64,000 nt of DNA from Profundicola sp048268105 (GCA_048268105.1 JBLWWH010000006.1:1-64000); one strand, 5' to 3'; positions 51,398-60,987 are shown, counted from the stretch's first letter. Notes: generated from the sequence alone by a model not told the origin. Program-made: numbers and translations.

Positions 51398-51993
51398 TCA
51401 TAAATCTCTATATCTTGAAAAGCTTCTAAATGCTCAAGAAATTCTTTACTTTTTCGTTTACTTACTTCTACCTCAATCTCACATGCAGCCATATAACTTT
51501 GCGTCAACATATCGCCATTGTAGCGATCGATAATACGCATGGCATCTCCTTGAGATGAATAGGGGAAAACCAATAAATGCCTTTCTTTCTTCTCTAAAAT
51601 CTTAGTTTTAGCAAGTTGTAATGTTTCTTCAGCACAATTTTTATAAGCTTTAATCAAACCACTAACGCCAAGCTTGGTTCCGCCATAATATCTAACTACC
51701 ACCACCAATGTGAATGTGTAATCAAAAGATAAAAGTTGATTATAGATTGGTAAACCTGCTGTTCCATTAGGTTCGCCATCATCATTAGCGCGATATTTTT
51801 TACCTGCAAATCCTAAACGATATGCATAACAATGATGTGTAGCAGAAGGGTGAATCGCTTTAACTTCTTCTAATCTTTTCTTCACATCTCCTTCATTTCG
51901 AACATAATAGGCATAGCCAATGAACTTACTACCTTTTTCCTTTTGAATAATATCCTCTACGGATTTACTTATGGTCTTACACTCGTATTTCAT
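51388..51993 (-). CDS. yigZ: IMPACT/YigZ-family protein
   Basis: The 201-residue protein shows the IMPACT core: KGSKFIGYAYYVRNEGDVKK near the N-terminus, THHCYAYRLG, NDDGEPNGTAGLPI and VVVRYYGGTKLGVSGLI, then the C-terminal DUF1949-like part. Function is uncertain; the family has been tied to translation control and stress. It overlaps ribD by 4 nt and the EamA transporter by 10 nt. Confidence 0.92.
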   Translation of the reverse strand: MKYECKTISKSVEDIIQKEKGSKFIGYAYYVRNEGDVKKRLEEVKAIHPSATHHCYAYRLGFAGKKYRANDDGEPNGTAGLPIYNQLLSFDYTFTLVVVVRYYGGTKLGVSGLIKAYKNCAEETLQLAKTKILEKKERHLLVFPYSSQGDAMRIIDRYNGDMLTQSYMAACEIEVEVSKRKSKEFLEHLEAFQDIEIYECD

Positions 51994-53036
51994 TGTTTGC
52001 GATTCACATATAATTTGTATTCATCTCGGTCCAAGTCTTGTCGGAATAATAATTTAGCATTTTCCAGTATAGGTGCTTTGATGCCATTTTCCCAAGCCAC
52101 ATTTCCAGTGAAGACTCTAGCTTCATCCCAAAGATTTTTTTTAATAAAATGAGCTAAAGTAGTTGCACCTCCCTCAATTATAATCGATTGTAGGTTTCTT
52201 TGATGCAAATGATCTAAAATTTGCTTTAAAACTTCGGCCTTGAAATCGATTTTAATAAAATCAACATTCTTAATTTCTTCAATCTTTTCTTCCGTAAAAA
52301 CGATGGTTTTGAGGTCTGAATTTAAAAAGGATTTAATTTGTGGACTCAATGCTTTACTAATCAAAACTCTAACCGGTTGATTTCCTTTCCACCATCTGGC
52401 GTTAAGTTGAGACTGATCGATTTCTGCTGTGCGTTTTCCAACAAGAATAGAGGCTTCTTCGGTACGCCATTTATGCGTTAGTTGTTTGCAATAAGCATTG
52501 GTTATCCATTTTTGCTTCTCATCAAGTGGCGCAAAATACCCGTTAGAAGTTTGAGCAAACTTTAGAATAATATAGGGTCGTTTTTTAGTGTGGAAGGTGA
52601 AGAACCTACGATTGAGCCATTCAGCTTCTTCTTCAAGAATATGCTCAATCACCTCAACTCCATTTTCTTTGAGATAGGCGATGCCCTTTCCATTGACATG
52701 AGCTGCTTTATCTCTAATTCCAATGACCACCTTAGGAATACCAAATTCAACGATTTTATGTGAACAGGGAGGTGTTTTTCCAAAATGAGAGCACGGCTCT
52801 AGATTCACGTATAAAGTGCTTTCTCTTAAAAGCGATTTATCGCGAACGTTTTTGATGGCTACAATTTCAGCATGATCTTGACCTGCTTTTTTGTGCCATC
52901 CCTCGCCGATGATTGTATGATTATGAACAATGACGCTTCCAACCAACGGATTAGGATAAGTAGATCCCAAAGCATTTTTGGCAAGTTCTAAACATCTTTG
53001 CATCATTAATTCGTCCATACCCAACCGATTATTCAT
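51990..53036 (-). CDS. ribD: Bifunctional riboflavin biosynthesis deaminase/reductase
   Basis: The 348-residue enzyme carries out the second and third steps of riboflavin synthesis. The deaminase half has zinc ligands His55 in HAEIVA and Cys82/Cys91 in PCSHFGKTPPC, with Glu57 catalytic. The reductase half begins near residue 145 with RRFFTFHTKKRPYIILKFAQ and contains ILVGKRTAEID and IIEGGATTLAHFI. Riboflavin genes other than ribD are not in the window. No FMN riboswitch was seen upstream. Confidence 0.95.
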   Translation of the reverse strand: MNNRLGMDELMMQRCLELAKNALGSTYPNPLVGSVIVHNHTIIGEGWHKKAGQDHAEIVAIKNVRDKSLLRESTLYVNLEPCSHFGKTPPCSHKIVEFGIPKVVIGIRDKAAHVNGKGIAYLKENGVEVIEHILEEEAEWLNRRFFTFHTKKRPYIILKFAQTSNGYFAPLDEKQKWITNAYCKQLTHKWRTEEASILVGKRTAEIDQSQLNARWWKGNQPVRVLISKALSPQIKSFLNSDLKTIVFTEEKIEEIKNVDFIKIDFKAEVLKQILDHLHQRNLQSIIIEGGATTLAHFIKKNLWDEARVFTGNVAWENGIKAPILENAKLLFRQDLDRDEYKLYVNRKQ

Positions 53037-53048
53037 TTTATTCCGAAG

Positions 53049-53093
53049 AAAAATCCCAAACTTTATATCAAATATTAAGAATTTGGGATTTTT
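53049..53093 (-). terminator. Terminator-like long hairpin between DUF349 gene and ribD
   Basis: AAAAATCCCAAA pairs with TTTGGGATTTTT (12 bp) around a 21-nt loop. On the minus strand it follows the DUF349 gene, whose stop is at 53120, so it lies downstream and can terminate it. Confidence 0.6.
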
Positions 53094-53119
53094 ATATTAA
53101 CTGACTATTTAAAAATTAT

Positions 53120-55243
53120 TTACTCCTCTTCAGAAGCATCTTCAGCGTCTTTTTCTGCTGCTGCATCTTGTGCTTGCTCTAGCGCATCTAAATTTATATG
53201 TCTTAAATCATCAAATTTAGATTCAAGCTCTTTTAGTTCATTTACTTTATTCTCAATGTTTTGAATCGCATTTTTGAATAAAGGATTATTTTCGTCTGCA
53301 TTAGAGAAAAAGGCTAAGTTGGTTTGTAAATGAGTAACCTCTTTTTGAACTTCATCCATTTGTTTTCTGGTGTCATACTTTAGGTTACGCAATGTATTTT
53401 CGTCTAGCGTAGATTTAATTCTATCAATCTGATTTTCCCACTGTGCTTGTGCTATAGCATTTTTATCCAAACCAGCATCTGTTAGTAGCTTCTCTGTTAA
53501 AGAAGAGAAATCTTTATTGATATCTTGTTTTCCATTGGGAACATAACCAATCGTGGACCACTTAACGCTATAATCATTGATCCAAGCTAGTAACGCATCT
53601 TTATCTTTTGGTTTTTCGGCGTTTTTAATTTCTTCTAATAGACCCAATTTCTTCTCTAGATTTTCTTTTTGCTTTTCTAGTTTTTCGTTGTTTCTATTTT
53701 TGTAACGATCAAAGAATTGATTATTAGCCTGACTAAATTCTTTCCAAATCTTATCTGAATATTTTCTAGGAACATGACCAATTTTTTTCCATTCGGATTG
53801 AATTCTTTTAACCACTTGAACAGAGTTATTCCAATCTGAACTGTCCTTATGTTCATTAGCAATTTCAACTAATTTTCTTTTCTTTTCAAGATTTTCCATT
53901 TGTTCAGCTTTCATGTTTTTGTAGAAAGCATTTTTCTCATGGTTAAATCCTTTAGAAGCTTCCTTAAAAGCATCCCAGGTGGGTTGGTTGTCCTCTCGTG
54001 GAACCCTTCCCAATGCAAAGAACTCCTCGCGAAGACCTTTCATTTCTTTAATTTTCTTTTGCCAAGCATTATGAGACTTTGGTAAGTCTCCCTCGATCAG
54101 CTTTGAAATCTTATCGATAACAGCTTTTTTCTTTTCTAAGTTTTCTAGCTGTTTTTTCTGAAGCTTCTCGTTTAATTCTGTTTTTCTATCATGAATTTTA
54201 TTGGTTAAATTTTTGAATTCTAACCAAGTTTTTTCACGCATTTCTTCTGCTACGGGTACACCTTCTTCTTTCCACATGCGGTGTAGGTATTGTAACTCAT
54301 TCAATGCTTTTTGAACATTGTCTTCTTTTAATAAAGCTTTTGCTCTATCAATAATCGAATGACGAACCTCTAAGTTGTGTTCGTAATCCATTTTTCTTAA
54401 CTCTTGGTTTAAATCCAAGAATTCATTGAAATTATCTAAGTGGAAATAGTAAGTTTTAAAGATATTACCAGCTTGTGCTTTCGGTATTCTACCTGCGTTG
54501 TGCCAACGGGTTTTGAGATCTCTAAACTTCTTGAAAATGTGTGAATTGTTTTCTGAAGGCTCCGTATATAAAGCCTTTAATTCGTTGATGATGGCTTCTC
54601 TTTCTTTCAGATTTGTTTCTTGCTCAGCTTCAACTTTTTTATAATGAGCATCTACCTTAGAACGAAACTCAGCATAAACATCAAAGAAAGGAGTTCCATG
54701 TGGGTTATCATGTCTAAAGTCGATAGCATTTCCTCCTTCTTCTAAGAATTTCTCCTTGGCAGCTGCTTCGATTTCTTCTGCTTTTTTACGGAAAGAATCT
54801 CTCAAATTTCCAAAAGCTTCGCGTAACTTGAGTGGCGTGTAGGTACCTATTAACTCCTTGGCTTCTTTTACCATATCAGCCAATGACATGTCGTCATAAT
54901 CCTTTATTGGAACTGTTTGCTCTTCATCTTCTTGATCCTCCTCATCTTCATTCTGAGCTTGATCTTGATCTGCATTTTCATCAAAATCCTTTTCATTTCC
55001 AGAAGGCTTCTGATCTTTTATTTCCGTTTCATCAGGAACAGCATTTTCGGGTAGCTTTTCTAGATCCTCTATCATTTCTTGCTCGGCACTATCTCCGTGA
55101 ATTTGAATAGGAGCTTCTCCAGTTGTGTCCTCGGCAGTTAGCTCGCTTGCTTTTGCCTCTTGGTTGGTCTCTGTTGCTTTAGAAGCCTCTGTAGGATTCT
55201 CTTGTCCATCTGCCTTGGGCAGGTTATCTTTATCAATTGACAT
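53120..55243 (-). CDS. DUF349 multi-repeat protein
   Basis: The 707-residue, highly charged and mostly helical protein has an acidic disordered N-terminus (about 1-115), then five DUF349-type repeats of roughly 70 residues. They are recognisable by WHNAGRIPK, WKEEGVPVAE, FFALGRVPRE, WKKIGHVPRK and WSTIGYVPNG. An acidic tail ends it. The role is not known in this phylum. Cytoplasmic location is expected since no signal peptide is present. It is a single-gene unit with a TAGATTTG box upstream. Confidence 0.88.
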   Translation of the reverse strand: MSIDKDNLPKADGQENPTEASKATETNQEAKASELTAEDTTGEAPIQIHGDSAEQEMIEDLEKLPENAVPDETEIKDQKPSGNEKDFDENADQDQAQNEDEEDQEDEEQTVPIKDYDDMSLADMVKEAKELIGTYTPLKLREAFGNLRDSFRKKAEEIEAAAKEKFLEEGGNAIDFRHDNPHGTPFFDVYAEFRSKVDAHYKKVEAEQETNLKEREAIINELKALYTEPSENNSHIFKKFRDLKTRWHNAGRIPKAQAGNIFKTYYFHLDNFNEFLDLNQELRKMDYEHNLEVRHSIIDRAKALLKEDNVQKALNELQYLHRMWKEEGVPVAEEMREKTWLEFKNLTNKIHDRKTELNEKLQKKQLENLEKKKAVIDKISKLIEGDLPKSHNAWQKKIKEMKGLREEFFALGRVPREDNQPTWDAFKEASKGFNHEKNAFYKNMKAEQMENLEKKRKLVEIANEHKDSSDWNNSVQVVKRIQSEWKKIGHVPRKYSDKIWKEFSQANNQFFDRYKNRNNEKLEKQKENLEKKLGLLEEIKNAEKPKDKDALLAWINDYSVKWSTIGYVPNGKQDINKDFSSLTEKLLTDAGLDKNAIAQAQWENQIDRIKSTLDENTLRNLKYDTRKQMDEVQKEVTHLQTNLAFFSNADENNPLFKNAIQNIENKVNELKELESKFDDLRHINLDALEQAQDAAAEKDAEDASEEE

Positions 55244-55266
55244 AATAATATACTTTCAGTAAATAA

Positions 55267-55274
55267 CAAATCTA
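55267..55274 (-). promoter_or_regulatory. TAnnTTTG -7 box for the DUF349 gene
   Basis: The minus strand reads TAGATTTG 23 nt before the ATG at 55243. Confidence 0.45.
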
Positions 55275-55437
55275 ATGAATTCAATCTAAAATACCTAAAT
55301 AGAAAGCATTACACTTTCAATAGATTTTTGTTGAAGAAATTTCATTAAATAACAGGCTAAAACTTTGATTTTGACATGCTGAAAATAAGACTCAAACAGA
55401 CCTAATATTTAGCGAAATTCATACTTGAAGCAATAAT

Positions 55438-56187
55438 TTATTTCGAATTCCAAATTTTCCAAGATGCCTCTGCTTGAATTTTCAACATTTCGTAGCCGTT
55501 TTTAATTTGAGCTCCCTGAGTTTCTGCTTTTGTTAAAAATAGGCTTTTTTCAGGATTATAGACCAAGTCATAAGCTAAATGTCGATCTGAAATGCCATCA
55601 TAAGGAATATCAGCAGCTTGCTCTACATTAGGAAATGTGCCTAAAGGGGTTGCATTAATAAGGATGCTATGATCTGCAATAATTTCGGGCGTTAAATCAT
55701 TATATGTAAAATTAGCTTTCTTGCTTTCTCTAGAAACCGTATTAAACTCAATTTTTAATAACGTTAAAGCATATTTTAGGGCTTTTGTGGCACCACCTGT
55801 TCCCAGGATGAGTGCGTTGGTGTGTTGCTCTTCTAATAAAGGCTTTAAGGAATTCTTAAAACCAATATAATCCGTATTGTGACCTATTAGATGATCACCT
55901 TTAAATTTAACTGTATTTACTGCTCCAATGGCTTTTGCTTCGGGAGATAAACTATCCATGAAAATCATGATTTCCTCTTTGTACGGTGTTGTAATATTTA
56001 AGCCAGCTAAATTTTTGGTTAAAAATAATTGAGGAAATTGTTGAATTTGATTTAATTCAAATATTTTGTAGCTAGCATCAATTTTTTCTGTCTTAAATTT
56101 CTCTTTAAAATAGGCAGGTGAGAAAGAATAACCGATTTTTCTACCAACGAGTCCAAACCTTTTAAAGTTTGATTCTTCTGTTTTCAT
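55438..56187 (-). CDS. aroE: Shikimate dehydrogenase
   Basis: The 249-residue NADPH enzyme reduces 3-dehydroshikimate in aromatic amino acid synthesis. It shows FGLVGRKIGYSFSPAYFKEK (substrate site), LAGLNITTPYKEEI with the catalytic Lys, GHNTDYIGF, GTGGATKA for NADP and NATPLGTFP, then YDLVYNPEKS and GYEMLKIQAE. The ATG at 56187 fits the family; it overlaps the DUF368 gene by 26 nt, an unusually long but possible coupling. Confidence 0.94.
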   Translation of the reverse strand: MKTEESNFKRFGLVGRKIGYSFSPAYFKEKFKTEKIDASYKIFELNQIQQFPQLFLTKNLAGLNITTPYKEEIMIFMDSLSPEAKAIGAVNTVKFKGDHLIGHNTDYIGFKNSLKPLLEEQHTNALILGTGGATKALKYALTLLKIEFNTVSRESKKANFTYNDLTPEIIADHSILINATPLGTFPNVEQAADIPYDGISDRHLAYDLVYNPEKSLFLTKAETQGAQIKNGYEMLKIQAEASWKIWNSK

Positions 56188-57175
56188 AATGTTTAATAAG
56201 TAATATGGATGCAATACCAATAATTATACATAAAATCTGAATAAAAAACCTTTGATCAATTTCTGGAATAAATCGAGTATATCCAATCAATTGATTATGA
56301 TGATCCAAATCTTCGGTTTTCCAAGGCCAAGCTGCTCCTAGAGAGCCAATGATAAAGCCCATTAAAGTGGCAATAACAATGTTGTGCCAGCGTCTTAATA
56401 AAAAGCCCATCAACTTAGAGAAGGTGACCATCCCAAATAAGGAACCTGCGGCGAAGATTCCCACGAGATATATCATTCTTATACGTTCAGCACGCTCCAC
56501 CAAGGATGAAGTGCCCAGCATCTTAAAGTCACCATTGAATACAGCAGTTAGCGCATAGAACAGATTATTTACAGCATCTACCATGAGTAAATTGTAGTTT
56601 CCAATAATAATTAAAATAAAGGATCCTGAGAAACCAGGTAATGTCATGCCAGATACACCAATAATTCCACAGAGGAAGATGAACCAATAATTATCGTTGG
56701 GTGGCATCGGGTCCATAAAGGATATCATAAGCCCTAAGACGGCTCCTGTGACAACGCCTAAATAGGGTTTGATCGTCCATTTTTTTACTTTTAATGAAAC
56801 ATAGTAAATGGAGCCTATAATCAATCCGAAAAAATAACTCCAAACTTCAGTTTCAAGCCCTAATCCATTTTCCGAGGGAGTCCTCATAAGCCAATCTATC
56901 AATAGCGAAATGGAGAAAAAGGCTGAGATGGAACCAAAATTCGTGGCAAATAAAAACTTAAAATTAATATATTCAAAAAACTTCTTAAACCTACCCGCCA
57001 TGAGTAGTTGAAGAGATTTAATATTTATTTTCTGAAACGAATAAATCATTTCTTCATAAAATCCCGTCACCAATGCCATCATTCCACCAGAAACACCTGG
57101 GATCTTGTTAGCAGTTCCCATTAGGAGTCCTTTAAAATAAAGTACGACGTAATCTATGAATGATCTTTTATACAT
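56162..57175 (-). CDS. DUF368 protein, undecaprenyl-phosphate translocase type (second copy)
   Basis: The 337-residue polytopic protein has the DUF368 hallmarks GTANKIPGVSGGMMALVTGF near the N-terminus and MTLPGFSGSFILIIIGNY in the middle, in a two-half arrangement of about nine membrane helices. DUF368 proteins (PopT) have been shown to recycle undecaprenyl phosphate across the membrane in other bacteria. It overlaps the first copy by 8 nt and aroE by 26 nt. Its role beside a close paralogue is not known. Confidence 0.88.
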   Translation of the reverse strand: MYKRSFIDYVVLYFKGLLMGTANKIPGVSGGMMALVTGFYEEMIYSFQKINIKSLQLLMAGRFKKFFEYINFKFLFATNFGSISAFFSISLLIDWLMRTPSENGLGLETEVWSYFFGLIIGSIYYVSLKVKKWTIKPYLGVVTGAVLGLMISFMDPMPPNDNYWFIFLCGIIGVSGMTLPGFSGSFILIIIGNYNLLMVDAVNNLFYALTAVFNGDFKMLGTSSLVERAERIRMIYLVGIFAAGSLFGMVTFSKLMGFLLRRWHNIVIATLMGFIIGSLGAAWPWKTEDLDHHNQLIGYTRFIPEIDQRFFIQILCIIIGIASILLIKHYENRRIKL

Positions 57176-58184
57176 TTTTCTTTTTCGCGATGAATTCTAT
57201 GATGAATATAACCGAGAAGCCGATAACTAAAAATATGGCAGCAGGAATTAAATCTGCACTAGCTCCTGGATTAAGATTTTCGTATGTTTTTGGTAAAATA
57301 TTAGTTTCTATAAAAGCTTTGTATCGACCAAACTCCTCTGTACTTGCTGTTTTAAGGTAAGCTGAAAGGCTATTAAAATCACCTAGGTAATTAGATGCTT
57401 CTGATGCGCCCATCTCTTTAACATAAATCATTTCATCCTTCTTCCATGGCCAAATCTTCCACAAGGATCCTATTAAAAAACCAGTCAGAACGGCAATAAG
57501 TGTGTTGTGATAATGATGTAAAAGATATTTTAATAATTTAGAAAAGGCTATTAAGCCAGATACAGCTCCTAATCCTACAACGCCAACTGTGATGAAGTCA
57601 TGATTACCAACTGCCGAAATCACGGTGGCATAAGCTCCCAAAAGCAATAAAATAAAACTACCTGAAACACCAGGTAAAATCATAGCACAAGCCGCAATAG
57701 AACCCGCAAAGAATAAAAACAAATAAGACGAATTAGCTCCTAAAGGCGGTGTAATCGAAAGATAGTATACGGCTAAAGTACCAAGGATAAGACCAATGAC
57801 CACACCAAAATTCCATTTTTTGATTTGTTTACCAACATACCAAATGCTGGCAATGATTAACCCAAAAAAGAAGGCCCAAAGTTGAGTAGGATAGAATTGC
57901 ATGGCATAGGTTAAAATTTTAGCCAGCGATAAAATGCTAACAGCAATTCCTGAAAGTAAAGCAGCTAAGAAATTTCCATTCACTTTTTCCCACACCGCTG
58001 CAATTCCACCTTCTTTGAAATCATTAAATAAAGATGGTTTGATAGCCGAGATGCTATCTAACAACTCTTCGTAAATACCTGCAATAAAGGCAATAGTTCC
58101 TCCCGAAACTCCCGGTACAACATCGGCTGCACCCATTCCCAAGCCTTTTAAAAATATAATAAAATAATCTTTGAAACTGCGCAT
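57168..58184 (-). CDS. DUF368 protein, undecaprenyl-phosphate translocase type (first copy)
   Basis: The 338-residue paralogue shows GMGAADVVPGVSGGTIAFIA near the N-terminus and AMILPGVSGSFILLLLGAYA in the middle. It matches DUF368/PopT in length and layout. A TACCTTTG box (58209-58216) lies just upstream and overlaps the TTG that begins a longer frame, so the ATG at 58184 is chosen. The two copies are co-transcribed, and aroE is the third gene. Confidence 0.9.
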   Translation of the reverse strand: MRSFKDYFIIFLKGLGMGAADVVPGVSGGTIAFIAGIYEELLDSISAIKPSLFNDFKEGGIAAVWEKVNGNFLAALLSGIAVSILSLAKILTYAMQFYPTQLWAFFFGLIIASIWYVGKQIKKWNFGVVIGLILGTLAVYYLSITPPLGANSSYLFLFFAGSIAACAMILPGVSGSFILLLLGAYATVISAVGNHDFITVGVVGLGAVSGLIAFSKLLKYLLHHYHNTLIAVLTGFLIGSLWKIWPWKKDEMIYVKEMGASEASNYLGDFNSLSAYLKTASTEEFGRYKAFIETNILPKTYENLNPGASADLIPAAIFLVIGFSVIFIIEFIAKKKNV

Positions 58185-58208
58185 AGTTTGGATTAAAATA
58201 ATCGTTTG

Positions 58209-58216
58209 CAAAGGTA
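58209..58216 (-). promoter_or_regulatory. TAnnTTTG -7 box for the DUF368-DUF368-aroE operon
   Basis: The minus strand reads TACCTTTG 24 nt before the ATG at 58184. It rules out the upstream TTG as start. Confidence 0.5.
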
Positions 58217-58273
58217 GTCTTAATCTATTGAGATGAAAATAAATTAAAGCTTTATTTAACGCCTAATTACAAT

Positions 58274-58313
58274 GAAAACCATGCCAAAAGAGTGTATTTC
58301 GAACATGGTTTTC
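58274..58313 (-). terminator. Hairpin after murA, possible terminator
   Basis: GAAAACCATG pairs with CATGGTTTTC (10 bp) around a 20-nt loop. On the minus strand it lies 25 nt past the murA stop but lacks a T run. Confidence 0.4.
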
Positions 58314-58338
58314 TATGATTTAAATAATTTAATTGGGT

Positions 58339-59655
58339 CTAATCAATCCGCCTTATGTCAGCGCCAATTTTGCGTAATCTTTCGTCGATATCTTCATATC
58401 CACGATCGATTTGCTCTATATTAAATATGGTGCTTGTTCCCTTAGCAGAAAGTGCAGCAATTAATAACGCAATACCAGCTCTAATATCAGGGGAAGTCAA
58501 GGTTTGACCTCTCAGAGGCATCGCATGGTTTTGACCGATAACAGTCGCTCTATGCGGATCGCAAAGAATAATCTGCGCTCCCATATCGATTAATTTATCG
58601 ACGAAGAACAATCTGCTTTCAAACATTTTTTGATGAATCAGGACACTTCCTTTTGCTTGCGTAGCGACAACCAAAATAATACTCAACAAATCTGGAGTGA
58701 AACCAGGCCAAGGCGCATCGGAAATGGTCATGATAGAGCCATCGATAAAACTTTGGATTTCATAGCTTTCTTGAGCTGGAATATATATATCGTCGCCAAC
58801 TTTCTCTAGCTTAATACCAAGTTTTTTAAAAGTATCTGGAATAACACCAAGATGTTCCCAACCCACATTTTTAATCGTTATTTCAGATCTTGTCATAGCG
58901 GCCAAACCAATCCAAGAGCCAATTTCAATCATGTCTGGAAGAATGGTGTGTTCTGTGCCGCTTAGTCTTTCGACTCCTTCAATGCTTAATAAATTAGAAC
59001 CTACACCTTCTATTTTAGCTCCCATGCGAATCAACATTTTACATAATTGTTGAATATAGGGTTCACAAGCGGCATTATAAATCTGAGTCTTTCCCGCTGC
59101 AAAAACAGCCGCCATAAGAATATTGGCTGTACCTGTAACAGAGGCTTCTTCTAAAAGCATGTAACTTCCTTTTAATTTCGTGCCTTCGGGAAGTTCTACG
59201 CCATAAAAGCTTTCTTCTGGAGAATATCTAAACTCAGCGCCTAGTTTCTCAAAGCCTTCGAAATGTGTATCTAATCGACGTCTACCGATTTTATCTCCAC
59301 CAGGTTTGGGCATATAAGCAAATCCAAACCTAGCTAAAAAAGGCCCCATTAACATAACCGACCCACGAAGAGACGCGCCATCTTTTTTGAAGTCTTTGGT
59401 TTTAAGGTAGTCTATATGTAGATTATTCGCTTGAAACGTATAATCTCCTTTGGCGTGTTGAGTGATGCTAACATCTAAACTTCCTAGGATTTCAATCAAG
59501 CGGTTGACATCTTTAATGTCGGGAATATTTTTAATTCGTACGGGTTCATCTGTTAATAAGGTAGCGCAAAGAATTTGCAGCGCCTCATTTTTAGCTCCCT
59601 GTGGTATGATTTCACCTTTGAGCGGCTTCCCACCACGAATCTCCAATTTTGGCAT
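58339..59655 (-). CDS. murA: UDP-N-acetylglucosamine 1-carboxyvinyltransferase with Asp at the Cys115 site
   Basis: The 438-residue EPSP-synthase-fold enzyme commits UDP-GlcNAc to peptidoglycan. It begins LEIRGGKPLKGEIIPQGAKN and shows ASLRGSVMLMGPFLARFG. The active-site loop reads PGGDKIGRRRLDTH (118-131). In E. coli this loop holds Cys115, the fosfomycin target; here the residue is Asp121. Enzymes with Asp at this point are active and fosfomycin-resistant in other lineages. It follows the DUF4290 gene by 14 nt. Confidence 0.96.
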   Translation of the reverse strand: MPKLEIRGGKPLKGEIIPQGAKNEALQILCATLLTDEPVRIKNIPDIKDVNRLIEILGSLDVSITQHAKGDYTFQANNLHIDYLKTKDFKKDGASLRGSVMLMGPFLARFGFAYMPKPGGDKIGRRRLDTHFEGFEKLGAEFRYSPEESFYGVELPEGTKLKGSYMLLEEASVTGTANILMAAVFAAGKTQIYNAACEPYIQQLCKMLIRMGAKIEGVGSNLLSIEGVERLSGTEHTILPDMIEIGSWIGLAAMTRSEITIKNVGWEHLGVIPDTFKKLGIKLEKVGDDIYIPAQESYEIQSFIDGSIMTISDAPWPGFTPDLLSIILVVATQAKGSVLIHQKMFESRLFFVDKLIDMGAQIILCDPHRATVIGQNHAMPLRGQTLTSPDIRAGIALLIAALSAKGTSTIFNIEQIDRGYEDIDERLRKIGADIRRID

Positions 59656-59669
59656 ATAAATTTAGAATT

Positions 59670-60290
59670 TTATTTTTTTCTTTTTGGTCTTCTTTTTTTA
59701 GAGTATTTCTTGGCTCCTCTAGGTTTTCCTTGCGTTAAATCACGCGAAGAGGAAAGATTGATATCTTCTTCCATTTGTTGAATATCAATTTTACTATTAG
59801 ACATATCTTTCAATTGATTGAAGATAACTCTATCGTCAACATTATCCTTGTTCCAAAGCAAATAACTTTTTTTCATTTGATTTGCGATCGACTGGATAAG
59901 ACCATCTCTTTTTTCTCCTTCTTCCCATTCAACAGCCACATCAATCATACGCTGAATGTTTTGTCCGTAGTAACGATATTTTAAATTAAATACCGGATAC
60001 GGAATGTTGTTGGGCGGTTTAGAAAAGTCTTCTTTTTTAGGCGTTGGATAGGGAGAATCAACATCTAAATCAAAATCTGCCATGATGAATAACTGATCCC
60101 AAAGCTTATGTTGAAAATCTTGAACGTCACGTAAATGCGTGTTCAAATTTCCCATTACTTCTATAATAGCATGAGCAAACTCGTTTCTATCGTCCTTGTT
60201 TTCTATTTTTTTGCAATGATTTACCATTTCTTGAACATGTCGACCATATTCTGGAATGACCAATTTCTCTCTCGTTGTATTATATTGCAT
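59670..60290 (-). CDS. DUF4290 protein
   Basis: The 206-residue soluble protein is of the DUF4290 type found next to murA in Bacteroidota. It shows LVIPEYGRHVQEMVNHCKKI, DVQDFQHKLWDQLFIMADFD and VFNLKYRYYGQNIQRMI. The C-terminus is very basic (SKKRRPKRKK), which hints at nucleic-acid or ribosome binding but proves nothing. Function is unknown. It should be co-transcribed with murA. Confidence 0.85.
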   Translation of the reverse strand: MQYNTTREKLVIPEYGRHVQEMVNHCKKIENKDDRNEFAHAIIEVMGNLNTHLRDVQDFQHKLWDQLFIMADFDLDVDSPYPTPKKEDFSKPPNNIPYPVFNLKYRYYGQNIQRMIDVAVEWEEGEKRDGLIQSIANQMKKSYLLWNKDNVDDRVIFNQLKDMSNSKIDIQQMEEDINLSSSRDLTQGKPRGAKKYSKKRRPKRKK

Positions 60291-60501
60291 TGAAATCTAT
60301 GGATTAAAAATGTGTAAGTAGGTGGTAAAAATAGAGAATTACCACTTTAAAATAAAATTTAAAGTTAAGTATCCTGCAATTTAAAAATTTTTTGCTTGGA
60401 TTTACATAGTTTTCATTCGTGCTTTTTAAATAAAATTTCTTTTATTAAATTGTACATTTGTTAGAAATCAACATTCACCAAGAAATCTACAAGCTTCATT
60501 T

Positions 60502-60987
60502 ATGAAGAATTTAATCATCGTAAGACATGCCAAGTCGAGTTGGGATTATGACATCTCAGATTATGATCGTCCATTGCTTCCACATGGGATTGAAAGAGCA
60601 CAAAATCACGCGGAAATATTAAAAAATAAACTTACAGAAGTACCTTCCTTTTGGGCTACGAGTTATGCGACTCGAGCTTTGCATACAGCGGTAATTTTTT
60701 CTAATGAGTTTCATCAACTAGAAAGGCTCAAAATAAAACAGGATTTATATACATTCTTCTATCTGGATTTAAAAAAAGCCATCGCCGAGTTTCCTAATGA
60801 AGTGGATTCAGCCATTATATTTGGTCATAATGATGCTTCCATCGATTTAATCAACTTTTTTACTGGAGATACTTTATTTGAATTTAAAACTGCAAGTGTG
60901 GCATCTTTAAGTTTTAAGCAAGAAAGTTGGCATGATATTGCTGATGGAAAGTTGAATTTTTTAATTTCTAAAGGCAAAATCCAGTAA
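60502..60987 (+). CDS. sixA: SixA-type phosphohistidine phosphatase
   Basis: The 161-residue histidine phosphatase carries the RHG-type motif near the N-terminus (IIVRHAKSSWDYDISDYDRP) and the second His in IIFGHNDASI. SixA removes phosphate from His residues in signalling proteins. The polyphosphate kinase gene starts immediately after its stop, so the two are co-transcribed. Confidence 0.88.
   Translation: MKNLIIVRHAKSSWDYDISDYDRPLLPHGIERAQNHAEILKNKLTEVPSFWATSYATRALHTAVIFSNEFHQLERLKIKQDLYTFFYLDLKKAIAEFPNEVDSAIIFGHNDASIDLINFFTGDTLFEFKTASVASLSFKQESWHDIADGKLNFLISKGKIQ

Noticed and set aside
52900..53120. FMN riboswitch upstream of ribD
   Set aside because: The spacer has only a simple long-loop hairpin and none of the conserved RFN-element blocks.
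54832..55110. 92-residue frame opposite the DUF349 gene
   Set aside because: It is an antisense shadow of the acidic N-terminal region, with His/Leu-rich composition and no start signal.
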